From Mogibacterium sp. (GTDB lineage Bacteria; Bacillota; Clostridia; Peptostreptococcales; Anaerovoracaceae), in contig JABUTC010000037.1 of the NCBI GenBank assembly GCA_021442505.1, positions 1 to 5,688 on the forward strand: a DNA stretch of 5,688 nucleotides. Direction: 5' to 3'. The notes under the pieces are model-generated. The model saw nothing but the letters and a program-made list of their open reading frames with translations. It had not been told where the DNA came from and did not search any database. The position numbers and the translations under genes are program-made. This document shows positions 1 to 5,688 of the stretch, in pieces; position 1 is the stretch's first letter, and each line of letters opens with the position of its first letter.

Positions 1-605
1 CATCCGGACTTGCTTTTGACCTTATGGGAGCAAAGACCGGATTCAAGTCAATGGTTAAGGATCACGAGTTTTTCAGAGCAGTTTGCGACAGAGTTGAAGA
101 TGCAGCTGTTGCAGCTTACGAAGCACTCTGGGATTCAGAGATTGATGCTTTCTGGTTCCCGACACCTAACTTCGGAGGATACTGTATCTCCAGAAACACA
201 TACATCAAGTGCATACATGACAGCAACAAGAGATTCTATAAGAGAATGCAGGATGCCGGAGTTCGCATGATTCACCACACCTGCGGTCTTTACGACGACA
301 GACTTGACCTCTGTCTTGAGGAGCACAACACATGCTGGCACCTTGCAGATACTTCGACAAAGAAGATTAAGGACCTTTACGGAGATAAGATGTCCCTAAT
401 GGGAACAATCCCAAGCGTACGCGTTCTTCTTGAGGGAACAGCAGATGAGGTTTACAAGTTTGCATATCAGGAGTGCATCGATGCAGCACAGGACGGAAGA
501 TTCATTCTTTCCGGTGACTGTGACGTACCGCCTGATACAGCGGACGAGAACATTTTCGCAGTTATCAAGGCTGCAAAGGATGCAGAGAAGGTAATCTTCG
601 GATAA
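1..605 (+). CDS. URO-D-fold corrinoid methyltransferase-like protein, C-terminal part
   Basis: The reading frame is open from the window edge (first full codon at 3) to TAA at 603-605, giving 200 visible residues. The Met at 24 is probably internal, because the preceding residues SGLAFDL fit the conserved core of the fold, so the true start lies upstream. The family shares the uroporphyrinogen decarboxylase barrel, but many members are zinc methyltransferases acting with cobalamin proteins. Counting from the Met at 24, a His-x-Cys site is visible (HTCG, His85 and Cys87) and a later Cys166 sits in SGDCDVPPDT, followed by ENI, the usual C-terminal signature. All three expected zinc ligands are therefore present. 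Of nine Arg codons seven are AGA, a strong bias that suggests high expression. A hairpin follows the stop. True heme-pathway HemE is unlikely given the zinc site and the neighbours. Substrate and partner cannot be read from the sequence. Confidence 0.88.
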   Translation, partial: SGLAFDLMGAKTGFKSMVKDHEFFRAVCDRVEDAAVAAYEALWDSEIDAFWFPTPNFGGYCISRNTYIKCIHDSNKRFYKRMQDAGVRMIHHTCGLYDDRLDLCLEEHNTCWHLADTSTKKIKDLYGDKMSLMGTIPSVRVLLEGTADEVYKFAYQECIDAAQDGRFILSGDCDVPPDTADENIFAVIKAAKDAEKVIFG

Positions 606-616
606 TTAATACTTTA

Positions 617-647
617 AGCAGGGAGGCCTTTTAAAGGTCTTCCTGCT
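617..647 (+). terminator. Stable hairpin after the first gene; probable terminator or attenuator
   Basis: Arms 617-628 (AGCAGGGAGGCC) and 636-647 (GGTCTTCCTGCT) pair over 12 positions, two of them G-U, and two inner T-A pairs leave a three-base loop at 631-633. The two wobble pairs would be C-A mismatches in minus-strand RNA, so the structure suits plus-strand transcription. The following run is T-rich but interrupted (TGTATGTTTTG, 647-657), so termination may be partial. It lies 11 bases after one stop codon and 22 bases before the next start. An intercistronic processing or stability element is the alternative. Confidence 0.62.
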
Positions 648-660
648 GTATGTTTTGAAT

Positions 661-664
661 AGGA
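661..664 (+). promoter_or_regulatory. Weak ribosome binding site of the DUF1638 gene
   Basis: AGGA lies five bases before the ATG at 670. It is the shortest match to the ribosomal anti-Shine-Dalgarno sequence among the starts in this window. It supports the ATG at 670 but suggests modest translation. I saw no convincing -35/-10 promoter pair between 606 and 669. Confidence 0.5.
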
Positions 665-669
665 TTTAA

Positions 670-1419
670 ATGAGATATAAACTGCTTGGCTGCAAGATTT
701 TCGAGCGCGAGATTGCAAGCGTAATATATGATTGCAGGAATGTAATCGATGTAACGCTGGTCAGACAGGAACTTCATGCAAGACCTGAAAATCTGCGTGA
801 TGTACTGCAGCGTGAAATCGACGAGATAGATGCTAATATTAACAAATACTCAAACGACACATTGAAGACTGATTTCGATGCTATTTTGCTCGGATACGGT
901 CTTTGTTCTAATGTCACAACGGGGCTTAGCAGCAAAAAATACAAGCTGGTTATCCCAAGAGCACACGACTGTCTGGCAGTGTTTATGGGCAGTAAGGATA
1001 CTTATTCCGAGTACTACAGGAATAAGCCTGGTACCTTTTACTATACGCCTGGTTTTGTCGAGTGGGATTGTTTCGACGACGAGGATGAGTGGAAGAGAAG
1101 ACTGCAGTTTTACCTTGAAAGATACAAGGGCAACGAGCGAAAAGCACAGAAGGCTGTGGCCGTTGAGAGGTCGATGCGGTCGGCATACGAAAGATTGACA
1201 TATATTAAATGGGATAAACTGGATTTTCCCGACTATGAAAGAATGGTACAAGGCTGGGCTTCAGACAAGTCATGGGAATATGAGATAATTCAGGGAAATG
1301 ACTCAATACTTCGCAAACTTGTAGACGGCGAATGGAACGAAGAAGATTTTCTCATAGTTCCACCGGGATACCATTCGGAACCGAGCTACGAAGATAGTAT
1401 AATAACAGCAGTAAAGTAA
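670..1419 (+). CDS. DUF1638 domain protein, methyltransferase-operon companion
   Basis: A 249-residue protein of the DUF1638 family, recognised by its pattern: an N-terminal LLGCKIF with Cys8, then LHARPENL (residues 35-42), AILLGYGLCSN (71-81), VIPRAHDCLAVFMGS (94-108) and PGTFYYTPGFVEW (120-132). DUF1638 has no established biochemical function that I know of; its genes recur beside corrinoid methyltransferases and RACo-type activators. Cys8, His36, Cys79, His99 and Cys101 lie in the conserved blocks and could form a metal or cofactor site; that is inference. There is no signal peptide or membrane segment, so it is probably cytoplasmic. Arginine codons are mixed (9 of 18 AGA), unlike the upstream gene, which suggests lower expression. 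The gene starts after a hairpin and ends 15 bases before the next gene, so it may head the downstream operon. Confidence 0.88.
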   Translation: MRYKLLGCKIFEREIASVIYDCRNVIDVTLVRQELHARPENLRDVLQREIDEIDANINKYSNDTLKTDFDAILLGYGLCSNVTTGLSSKKYKLVIPRAHDCLAVFMGSKDTYSEYYRNKPGTFYYTPGFVEWDCFDDEDEWKRRLQFYLERYKGNERKAQKAVAVERSMRSAYERLTYIKWDKLDFPDYERMVQGWASDKSWEYEIIQGNDSILRKLVDGEWNEEDFLIVPPGYHSEPSYEDSIITAVK

Positions 1420-1422
1420 GAA

Positions 1423-1427
1423 GAGGA
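1423..1427 (+). promoter_or_regulatory. Ribosome binding site of the full-length URO-D gene
   Basis: GAGGA lies seven bases before the ATG at 1435 and fixes that start. The leader GAGGATAGATA recurs before the second URO-D gene at 4301-4310 (preceded by GG). Confidence 0.75.
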
Positions 1428-1434
1428 TAGATAT

Positions 1435-2454
1435 ATGAATTCAAGAGACAGACTGGAAAAGGCATTGCACGGAGAAATAGTTGACAGACCTCCTTGCATC
1501 TGCCCGGGCGGAATGATGAATATGATTACCACAGACCTTATGGATGCCTGTGGCGTTATGTGGCCGGAAGCACACACAAATCCGCAGATGATGGCTGACC
1601 TTGCAGCAGCCAACTATCAGAACGGTTGCTTTGAAAATGTGGGCGTACCTTTCTGCATGACAATTGAGGCTGAAGGAATGGGTGCTGAGGTTAACATGGG
1701 AAACAAGGTTTATGAGCCGCATGTAAGCAAGTACTACGTGAACTCTGTTTCCGAGTGGCCGAAGCTCAAGAAGATGGACCACAACTCGGGAAGAGCCAAG
1801 GTTGTTCTTGACGCAATAAGAATTCTTAAAGAAAAGAATCTTGACGCTCCGATTATCGGAAATATCACAGGACCTATCAGCACAGCAAGCTCGATTATGG
1901 AGCCGGTTGTTTTCTATAAAGAGCTGAGAAAGAATCCTGAGGATGCTCACAAGTATATGCAGGTTGTAACAGACCAGATACTTGATTTTGCAAGGGCTCA
2001 GATTGAAGCCGGAGCAGATATCATCGCAATTTCCGACCCGAGCGGCACCGGCGAGATTCTTGGACCTAAGATGTTCGAGGAATTTGCGGTTAAGTATCTG
2101 AATCAGATAATCGATGGACTGCAGGAAGAGAAGATGGGAACAATTATCCACATCTGCGGGCAGATGAAGCCGGTTTACGAGCAGGCAAAGCTGCTGCATT
2201 CAGACGTGTTAAGCTTTGACTCCTGTGTGGCTATGAGGGAAGCAAAGAACAATCTTCCGGACAGAGTGCTTATGGGAAATGTAAGCACATACACGCTTGA
2301 GTTCGGTGACGAGGAAAAGGTTAAGACTCTAGCAAAGAAGTGCTGGAAGGATGGATCAAGCATAATCTCACCTGCGTGCGGTCTTGGAACACAGTCACCG
2401 CTTGAAAATATTCAGGCCATTATTAAGGGCTTAGATGAAGAGGTTAAGTCGTAA
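1435..2454 (+). CDS. MtaA/CmuA-like URO-D-fold cobalamin methyltransferase
   Basis: A 339-residue cytoplasmic protein of normal length for MtaA/MtbA/CmuA-type methyltransferases. It opens with the family start (MNSRDRLEKALHGE, then DRPPC at 17-21) and has core motifs ITGPIS (144-149), ISDPSGTGEILGPK (199-212) and the zinc site HICG with His239 and Cys241. The third ligand is Cys315 in SPACGLG, followed by the SPLENIQAI C-terminal helix. In characterised relatives this zinc activates a thiol acceptor (MtaA, MtbA with coenzyme M) or takes part in demethylation of a substrate onto cobalamin. In bacteria without coenzyme M the role could be either the substrate-side (MT1) or acceptor-side (MT2) step. 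Its stop overlaps the start of the RACo gene, so the two are probably made together. The cobalamin-carrying partner is not in this window. True uroporphyrinogen decarboxylase is unlikely because of the His-x-Cys...Cys site and the neighbours. Confidence 0.9.
   Translation: MNSRDRLEKALHGEIVDRPPCICPGGMMNMITTDLMDACGVMWPEAHTNPQMMADLAAANYQNGCFENVGVPFCMTIEAEGMGAEVNMGNKVYEPHVSKYYVNSVSEWPKLKKMDHNSGRAKVVLDAIRILKEKNLDAPIIGNITGPISTASSIMEPVVFYKELRKNPEDAHKYMQVVTDQILDFARAQIEAGADIIAISDPSGTGEILGPKMFEEFAVKYLNQIIDGLQEEKMGTIIHICGQMKPVYEQAKLLHSDVLSFDSCVAMREAKNNLPDRVLMGNVSTYTLEFGDEEKVKTLAKKCWKDGSSIISPACGLGTQSPLENIQAIIKGLDEEVKS
2437..2443 (+). promoter_or_regulatory. Ribosome binding site inside the upstream gene; coupled start of RACo
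   Basis: GAAGAGG lies inside the end of the URO-D gene, ten bases before the ATG at 2454. The stop TAA (2452-2454) and the ATG (2454-2456) share one base in TAATG, an arrangement typical of translational coupling. Confidence 0.7.
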
Positions 2455-4277
2455 TGTACACAATCACAGTTTCGGCAAAAGGACAGACATTTGAATATGA
2501 GCCGGGAAAGAGCCTGCTGGACATCCTGCTTGAAAACGATGTTTTCGTAGATAATCCGTGTGGAGGCATGGGTGTATGCGGCAAATGTAAAGTCAGAGTA
2601 ATTTCCGGGGATGCGGGTAAAATGCTTCAGGAAGAAGCAGACTTCCTTACTGCGCAGGAAATCGAGAGTGGCGTGAGACTTTCATGCAAGGCGTATCCGG
2701 AGTCTGACCTTGTGGTTGAACAGCTGCAGGTGGACAGAAAGGGCAAGGTGCTCACTTCCGGATATATGCCAGAGTTTAATACAGAGCTCGATATTTGCAA
2801 GAAGGCTGTGAGCATACATAAGCCGACACTTGAGGACCAGACAGCGTTCGAAGATCAGATAATAAATCAAATAGGGGACGTGGAGATACCTCTCGATGTA
2901 CTTGAGACGGCGGTCTTTAATGAAGGCGTTTTTACCGCAGTGACATATGAGTCTGCTGACGGAAACAGGAAACTCATAGCACTGGAAGATGGCGATACTA
3001 CAGACAAGCTGTATGGAATAGTAATAGACATCGGAACTACTACTGTAGTTACTGAGCTTGTAGACATGACAACAGGAGAGGCTCTGGCTAATTCTTCTAT
3101 GATTAATGCGCAGAAGACATATGGCCTTGATGTTCTGACAAGAATTACATACGAATTCGAAAATACGGATACCGGAATTGAGAATCTTCAGACGGCAATT
3201 GTAGATTCAATCAATGACATGATTGAAGATGTATGCACTCAGGCGGGTGTTGACCGCAGCAATGTCTATCAGGTCAGCGTTGGAGCAAACTGCACAATGA
3301 TGCATATGCTGCTTGGCGTTGACGCTAAGCCGATTGGCAAGTCGCCGTATGCACCGATGTTTGTAAAGGCAAAAGACATTCCTGCAGAGGATATCGGTAT
3401 TGTCGGGGCAAAAGGTGCAAGACTGTACTGCCTGCCTTCTGTTTCAGCTTACATAGGTGCGGACATTGTCGCAGGCGCTTATGTTTGCGAACTGCAGAAA
3501 ACCGACGACAACATTCTGTTTATTGACATAGGAACAAACGGCGAAATAGTTCTTGCGAGCAACGGCAAACTTACCAGCTGCTCGTGCGCTGCCGGTCCGG
3601 CTCTTGAGGGAATGAACATCAGTTGCGGAATGAGAGCTGCGGAGGGTGCCATTGAAGATGTAACAATCACTGAAGAAGGTGTTTCGCTTAAGGTAATCGG
3701 AGGTGAAGACGTAACACCTGTGGGCATCTGCGGAAGCGGTATTCTGGCTGTCGTAAAGGAACTCATTCGTACAGGTTTTGTCCTTAAGGAAGGCGCATTT
3801 GTCAAACCGAAGAAACTCGCCGAGGATGACTTCAGGCTTAAGATGATTGAACTAGACGGAATAAAAAGATCGTTTGTTATGTGCGAAGGCGACGAGCAGA
3901 CACCTAGACTGCTTATCACTCAGGGCGATGTCAGACAGGTTCAGCTCGCAAAAGGCGCAATACTTTCCGGTTTCTATGCTCTTCTGAACAAGGCGGGAGT
4001 TTCGATGGAGGAACTTGATAAGATTATGATTGCAGGTCAGTTCGGAGCGCATCTTCCTGCTGACAGTCTTACAGGAACAGGCATCATTCCTAAGGGTCTT
4101 GAAGACAAGATTGTGTATGTCGGCAATTCTTCCAAGACAGGTGCATATATGGCACTTATGTCTAAGACAGTAAAGCGCGAAATGGAAGAGCTTGCGCACA
4201 ACATGGATTATATGGAACTTGGAGCAAGCGAGAACTACGAGAGGCTTTTCGCGGAATGTCTGGTATTTCCGGAATAG
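2454..4277 (+). CDS. RACo-like ATP-dependent reductive activator of corrinoid proteins
   Basis: A 607-residue protein with the architecture of RACo, which uses ATP hydrolysis to drive electron transfer from its iron-sulfur cluster to the inactive Co(II) state of a corrinoid protein. Residues 1-90 form a plant-type 2Fe-2S ferredoxin domain with Cys36, Cys42, Cys45 (C-x5-C-x2-C) and Cys78. A linker and middle region follow. From about 188 comes an ASKHA ATPase (DUF4445-type) domain: phosphate loop GIVIDIGTTTVV (188-199), second phosphate motif LFIDIGTNGEIV (355-366), AAGPALEG (379-386), GICGSGI (424-430) and the adenosine-side motif IAGQFGAHL (527-535 approximately). Length is close to characterised RACo proteins of about 630 residues, and all four cluster cysteines are present, so it looks intact. 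No membrane segment is seen. It lies between two URO-D paralogues, which supports a housekeeping role for a cobalamin methyl-transfer system. Its ordinary partner, a B12-binding protein, is not visible here. Confidence 0.93.
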   Translation: MYTITVSAKGQTFEYEPGKSLLDILLENDVFVDNPCGGMGVCGKCKVRVISGDAGKMLQEEADFLTAQEIESGVRLSCKAYPESDLVVEQLQVDRKGKVLTSGYMPEFNTELDICKKAVSIHKPTLEDQTAFEDQIINQIGDVEIPLDVLETAVFNEGVFTAVTYESADGNRKLIALEDGDTTDKLYGIVIDIGTTTVVTELVDMTTGEALANSSMINAQKTYGLDVLTRITYEFENTDTGIENLQTAIVDSINDMIEDVCTQAGVDRSNVYQVSVGANCTMMHMLLGVDAKPIGKSPYAPMFVKAKDIPAEDIGIVGAKGARLYCLPSVSAYIGADIVAGAYVCELQKTDDNILFIDIGTNGEIVLASNGKLTSCSCAAGPALEGMNISCGMRAAEGAIEDVTITEEGVSLKVIGGEDVTPVGICGSGILAVVKELIRTGFVLKEGAFVKPKKLAEDDFRLKMIELDGIKRSFVMCEGDEQTPRLLITQGDVRQVQLAKGAILSGFYALLNKAGVSMEELDKIMIAGQFGAHLPADSLTGTGIIPKGLEDKIVYVGNSSKTGAYMALMSKTVKREMEELAHNMDYMELGASENYERLFAECLVFPE

Positions 4278-4298
4278 ATATTGAACCTTTGAAGGTTT

Positions 4299-4304
4299 GG
4301 AGGA
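4299..4304 (+). promoter_or_regulatory. Strong ribosome binding site of the short URO-D gene
   Basis: GGAGGA lies six bases before the ATG at 4311 and fixes this start. That matters because the protein is unusually short at its N terminus for its family. A small inverted repeat (AACCTT 4284-4289, AAGGTT 4292-4297) sits just upstream, but its loop is too tight to be convincing. Confidence 0.8.
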
Positions 4305-4310
4305 TAGATA

Positions 4311-5183
4311 ATGGCAGATATTAAAGATTTTCTTTGTACATATGCTAATTCGTCGGGAATTAATTCCGAAGTGACAGACGGGCTTGACCTCGTTTTCCCT
4401 GAGGCATATGAGAAAGCTGAGAGCATGGCAATACTGTCACTTGCCTTGAAAAAACATGACGGAGCATCTGTATGCGAGCTTCCTTTCTGCCACACAGTAG
4501 AAGGTGAGGCGCTAGGCGGCTTAGTTACCCTGGGGGATGCAAACATCGGTCCTCGAGCAAGAGGATATTGTTGTGAAACCATGGAGGATGTACTTGCTCT
4601 TAAACCAATAGATTTTAGCAAGGGCAGAATCCACGAGGTGCTTGTTGCATGTCAGATGCTGAGAGAGCAGGGTGAGCAGGTAGTACTTGAGATTTCAGGA
4701 CCATTTACAATTCTGAATGTGCTCCTCGATGCACCAAAGGTTTTCAAGGCAATTCGCAAGCAACCCGATGTCGCATTTGAGGCAATCCGGAGACTTGGCA
4801 ACGAGATTCTGGAGTTTATGAAAGAGGCTAAGAAATACGGAGTCCAGCTTATAAGCTACGCAGATTCATCCGGAGCACTTGGTATAGTTGGCCCAAAGGT
4901 TTCCGAGTCGGTTGTCGAGAACTTTACATATGAGTTTATGAAAAAGGTAGAGGAAGAAATATGCGATGAGAACACCATAGTTCTTATGTGCCCGAAAACT
5001 TCTTTTGCATTAATCGGATGTGAGAAGGCTAGCTTTGAACCGGTTAAACTGAGCGGCCCAATGCGCTACAGTGATGCATGTATAGAGCTTATTGGAAAGG
5101 TGAACTTTGCAGGACAAAACTGCATTAAGAATGTTGATTACAGACTTGAGAACGGTATTATGCAGACCGTTGTTCTCAGGTAG
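4311..5183 (+). CDS. Short, divergent URO-D-fold protein with altered zinc site
   Basis: A 290-residue relative of the 339-residue URO-D protein two genes upstream. Matching blocks can be aligned by eye: LPFCHTVEGEALGG (57-70) with VPFCMTIEAEGMGA, ISGPFT (128-133) with ITGPIS, and SYADSSGALGIVGPK (182-196) with ISDPSGTGEILGPK. It starts late, without the usual R-x-P N-terminal region. At the zinc site it reads VLMCPKTS, with Leu225 where His is expected and Cys227 retained. Codon 4983-4985 is CTT, one base from the His codon CAT. The last cysteine is probably Cys271 in FAGQNCIKN, only 44 residues after Cys227, against 74 and 79 in the other two paralogues, and the PxENI tail is missing. It may be a methyltransferase with a changed metal site or a non-catalytic partner subunit. 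Stop TAG is followed directly by TAA. Assignment to the fold is firm; function is open. Confidence 0.85.
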   Translation: MADIKDFLCTYANSSGINSEVTDGLDLVFPEAYEKAESMAILSLALKKHDGASVCELPFCHTVEGEALGGLVTLGDANIGPRARGYCCETMEDVLALKPIDFSKGRIHEVLVACQMLREQGEQVVLEISGPFTILNVLLDAPKVFKAIRKQPDVAFEAIRRLGNEILEFMKEAKKYGVQLISYADSSGALGIVGPKVSESVVENFTYEFMKKVEEEICDENTIVLMCPKTSFALIGCEKASFEPVKLSGPMRYSDACIELIGKVNFAGQNCIKNVDYRLENGIMQTVVLR

Positions 5184-5184
5184 T

Positions 5185-5192
5185 AAAGGAGG
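5185..5192 (+). promoter_or_regulatory. Near-perfect ribosome binding site of the dehydratase-family gene
   Basis: AAAGGAGG lies five bases before the ATG at 5198, the best match in the window. It selects this ATG over the in-frame ATG at 5207 and predicts strong translation. Confidence 0.85.
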
Positions 5193-5197
5193 CCCGG

Positions 5198-5688
5198 ATG
5201 TTTATTATGACAGGTGACAGCGAGTCCCGCGGAAACGGATTCGTCAGATTAAAGGAACTCAAGGAAGAGGGAGCAAAGGTAGTAGGAACATACTGCTCTT
5301 ATACACCGGTTGAGCTTATTGAGGCAGCCGGCGCATATCAGGTAACGCTTTGCGCATTTTCGCAGGAAGGTGTTATCGAGGGCGAGAAGGTTCTGCCTGC
5401 AACACTTTGCCCTCTGGTAAAAGCAAGCTATGGTCTTGCGTACACCGACAAGTGCCCGTTCTTCCATTTCTGCGATATGGTTATCGCTGAAACTACATGT
5501 GACGGAAAGAAGAAAATGCTCGAACTTCTGGCAAAACTTCGTCCAACACATGTAATGCAGCTTCCTCAGGGACTAAGCAGCGATATGGCTTTGGATTTCT
5601 GGACAAACGAGATGCACAGATGTAAAGATGCTCTCGAGGAGACTCTTGGAGTTGAGATTACAGATGAAGCACTGCACGAAGCCATCGT
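5198..5688 (+). CDS. 2-hydroxyacyl-CoA dehydratase / double-cubane cluster family protein, N-terminal part
   Basis: An open frame of 163 complete codons running off the window, starting MFIMTGDSESRGNGF. It belongs to the HgdB/BcrC/double-cubane-cluster (FldB/FldC-like) family, recognised by GTYCSYTPVELIEAAG (30-45), LPATLCPLVKASYG (66-79), DKCPFFHFCD (84-93) and AETTCDGKKKMLELL (97-111). Cys33, Cys71 and Cys101 stand at the conserved cluster-binding positions. The short leader and the wording of these blocks resemble the double-cubane [8Fe-9S] proteins and related unassigned reductases more than the classical dehydratase subunits. Such proteins receive low-potential electrons from an ATP-hydrolysing ASKHA activator (HgdC or archerase type) and reduce difficult substrates. 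Only 14 bases separate it from the preceding stop, so it is probably in the same operon. The activator is not visible here unless it lies downstream. The substrate is unknown; the C-terminal half is needed to decide the subfamily. Confidence 0.88.
   Translation, partial: MFIMTGDSESRGNGFVRLKELKEEGAKVVGTYCSYTPVELIEAAGAYQVTLCAFSQEGVIEGEKVLPATLCPLVKASYGLAYTDKCPFFHFCDMVIAETTCDGKKKMLELLAKLRPTHVMQLPQGLSSDMALDFWTNEMHRCKDALEETLGVEITDEALHEAI

Noticed and set aside
606..669. Sigma-70-type promoter before the DUF1638 gene
   Set aside because: The stretch is AT-rich in parts, but no spaced -35/-10 pair of acceptable quality is visible, and most of it is taken up by the hairpin.
1441..2199. Long minus-strand open frame of 252 codons opposite the URO-D gene
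   Set aside because: It lies wholly antisense to a well-recognised gene, its translation resembles no family I know, and it is explained by the codon pattern of the plus strand.
1435..2454. True heme-pathway uroporphyrinogen decarboxylase (hemE)
   Set aside because: The His-x-Cys...Cys zinc site is that of the methyltransferase branch, and the neighbours are RACo and DUF1638 rather than heme genes.
4284..4297. Inverted repeat AACCTT/AAGGTT as a terminator between RACo and the short URO-D gene
   Set aside because: The stem is only five to six pairs with a loop of two to four bases, there is no T tract, and it runs straight into a strong ribosome binding site.
4235..4621. Minus-strand open frame spanning the RACo/short URO-D junction
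   Set aside because: It covers the ends of two real genes and the ribosome binding site between them, and its translation shows no recognisable motif.
5181..5186. In-frame TAG as a possible pyrrolysine codon, given the methyltransferase setting
   Set aside because: TAG is followed immediately by an in-frame TAA, so readthrough would add only one residue. The RACo TAG at 4275-4277 would likewise add only four residues before TGA. Neither resembles an MttB/MtmB/MtbB internal amber codon.
5249..5551. Minus-strand open frame of 100 codons near the window end
   Set aside because: It is antisense to the clearly recognisable dehydratase-family gene, whose conserved Cys motifs are in the plus frame.

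Overview
The window is a one-directional, tightly packed block of six plus-strand genes. The first and last run off the edges. All six belong to families found in corrinoid-dependent methyl transfer and low-potential electron chemistry of strict anaerobes. Moderate base composition, AGA-rich arginine usage, strong purine-rich ribosome binding sites and gene content suggest an anaerobic member of the Clostridia (Firmicutes). This placement is an inference; no taxonomic marker is present.

Layout. Positions 1-605 hold the C-terminal part of a uroporphyrinogen-decarboxylase-fold (URO-D) methyltransferase-like protein, followed by a stable hairpin (617-647) that may end or attenuate its transcript. 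From 670 a tight set follows: a DUF1638 protein (670-1419), a full-length MtaA/CmuA-like URO-D protein (1435-2454), a RACo-like reductive activator of corrinoid proteins with an N-terminal 2Fe-2S domain and a C-terminal ASKHA ATPase (2454-4277, overlapping the previous stop by one base), and a short divergent URO-D paralogue (4311-5183). Last is the N-terminal 163 codons of a 2-hydroxyacyl-CoA dehydratase/double-cubane-cluster family protein (5198 to the window end). Intergenic gaps from 1419 onward are 33 bases or less. No stretch over 300 bases lacks a gene. I saw no tRNA, rRNA, CRISPR, insertion sequence or riboswitch.

How the genes may work together. URO-D-fold methyltransferases use a zinc bound by His-x-Cys...Cys to move methyl groups between small molecules and a cobalamin-carrying protein. 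RACo uses ATP to return accidentally oxidised Co(II) to active Co(I). DUF1638 genes are, to my recollection, common companions of such operons, with unknown function. The corrinoid protein itself is not in this window and presumably lies outside it. The least ordinary points are three non-identical URO-D paralogues in one locus, one of which lacks the zinc-ligand histidine, and a double-cubane-type reductase component beside a RACo-type ATPase. Together they suggest a methyl-transfer or reductive pathway of unknown substrate.
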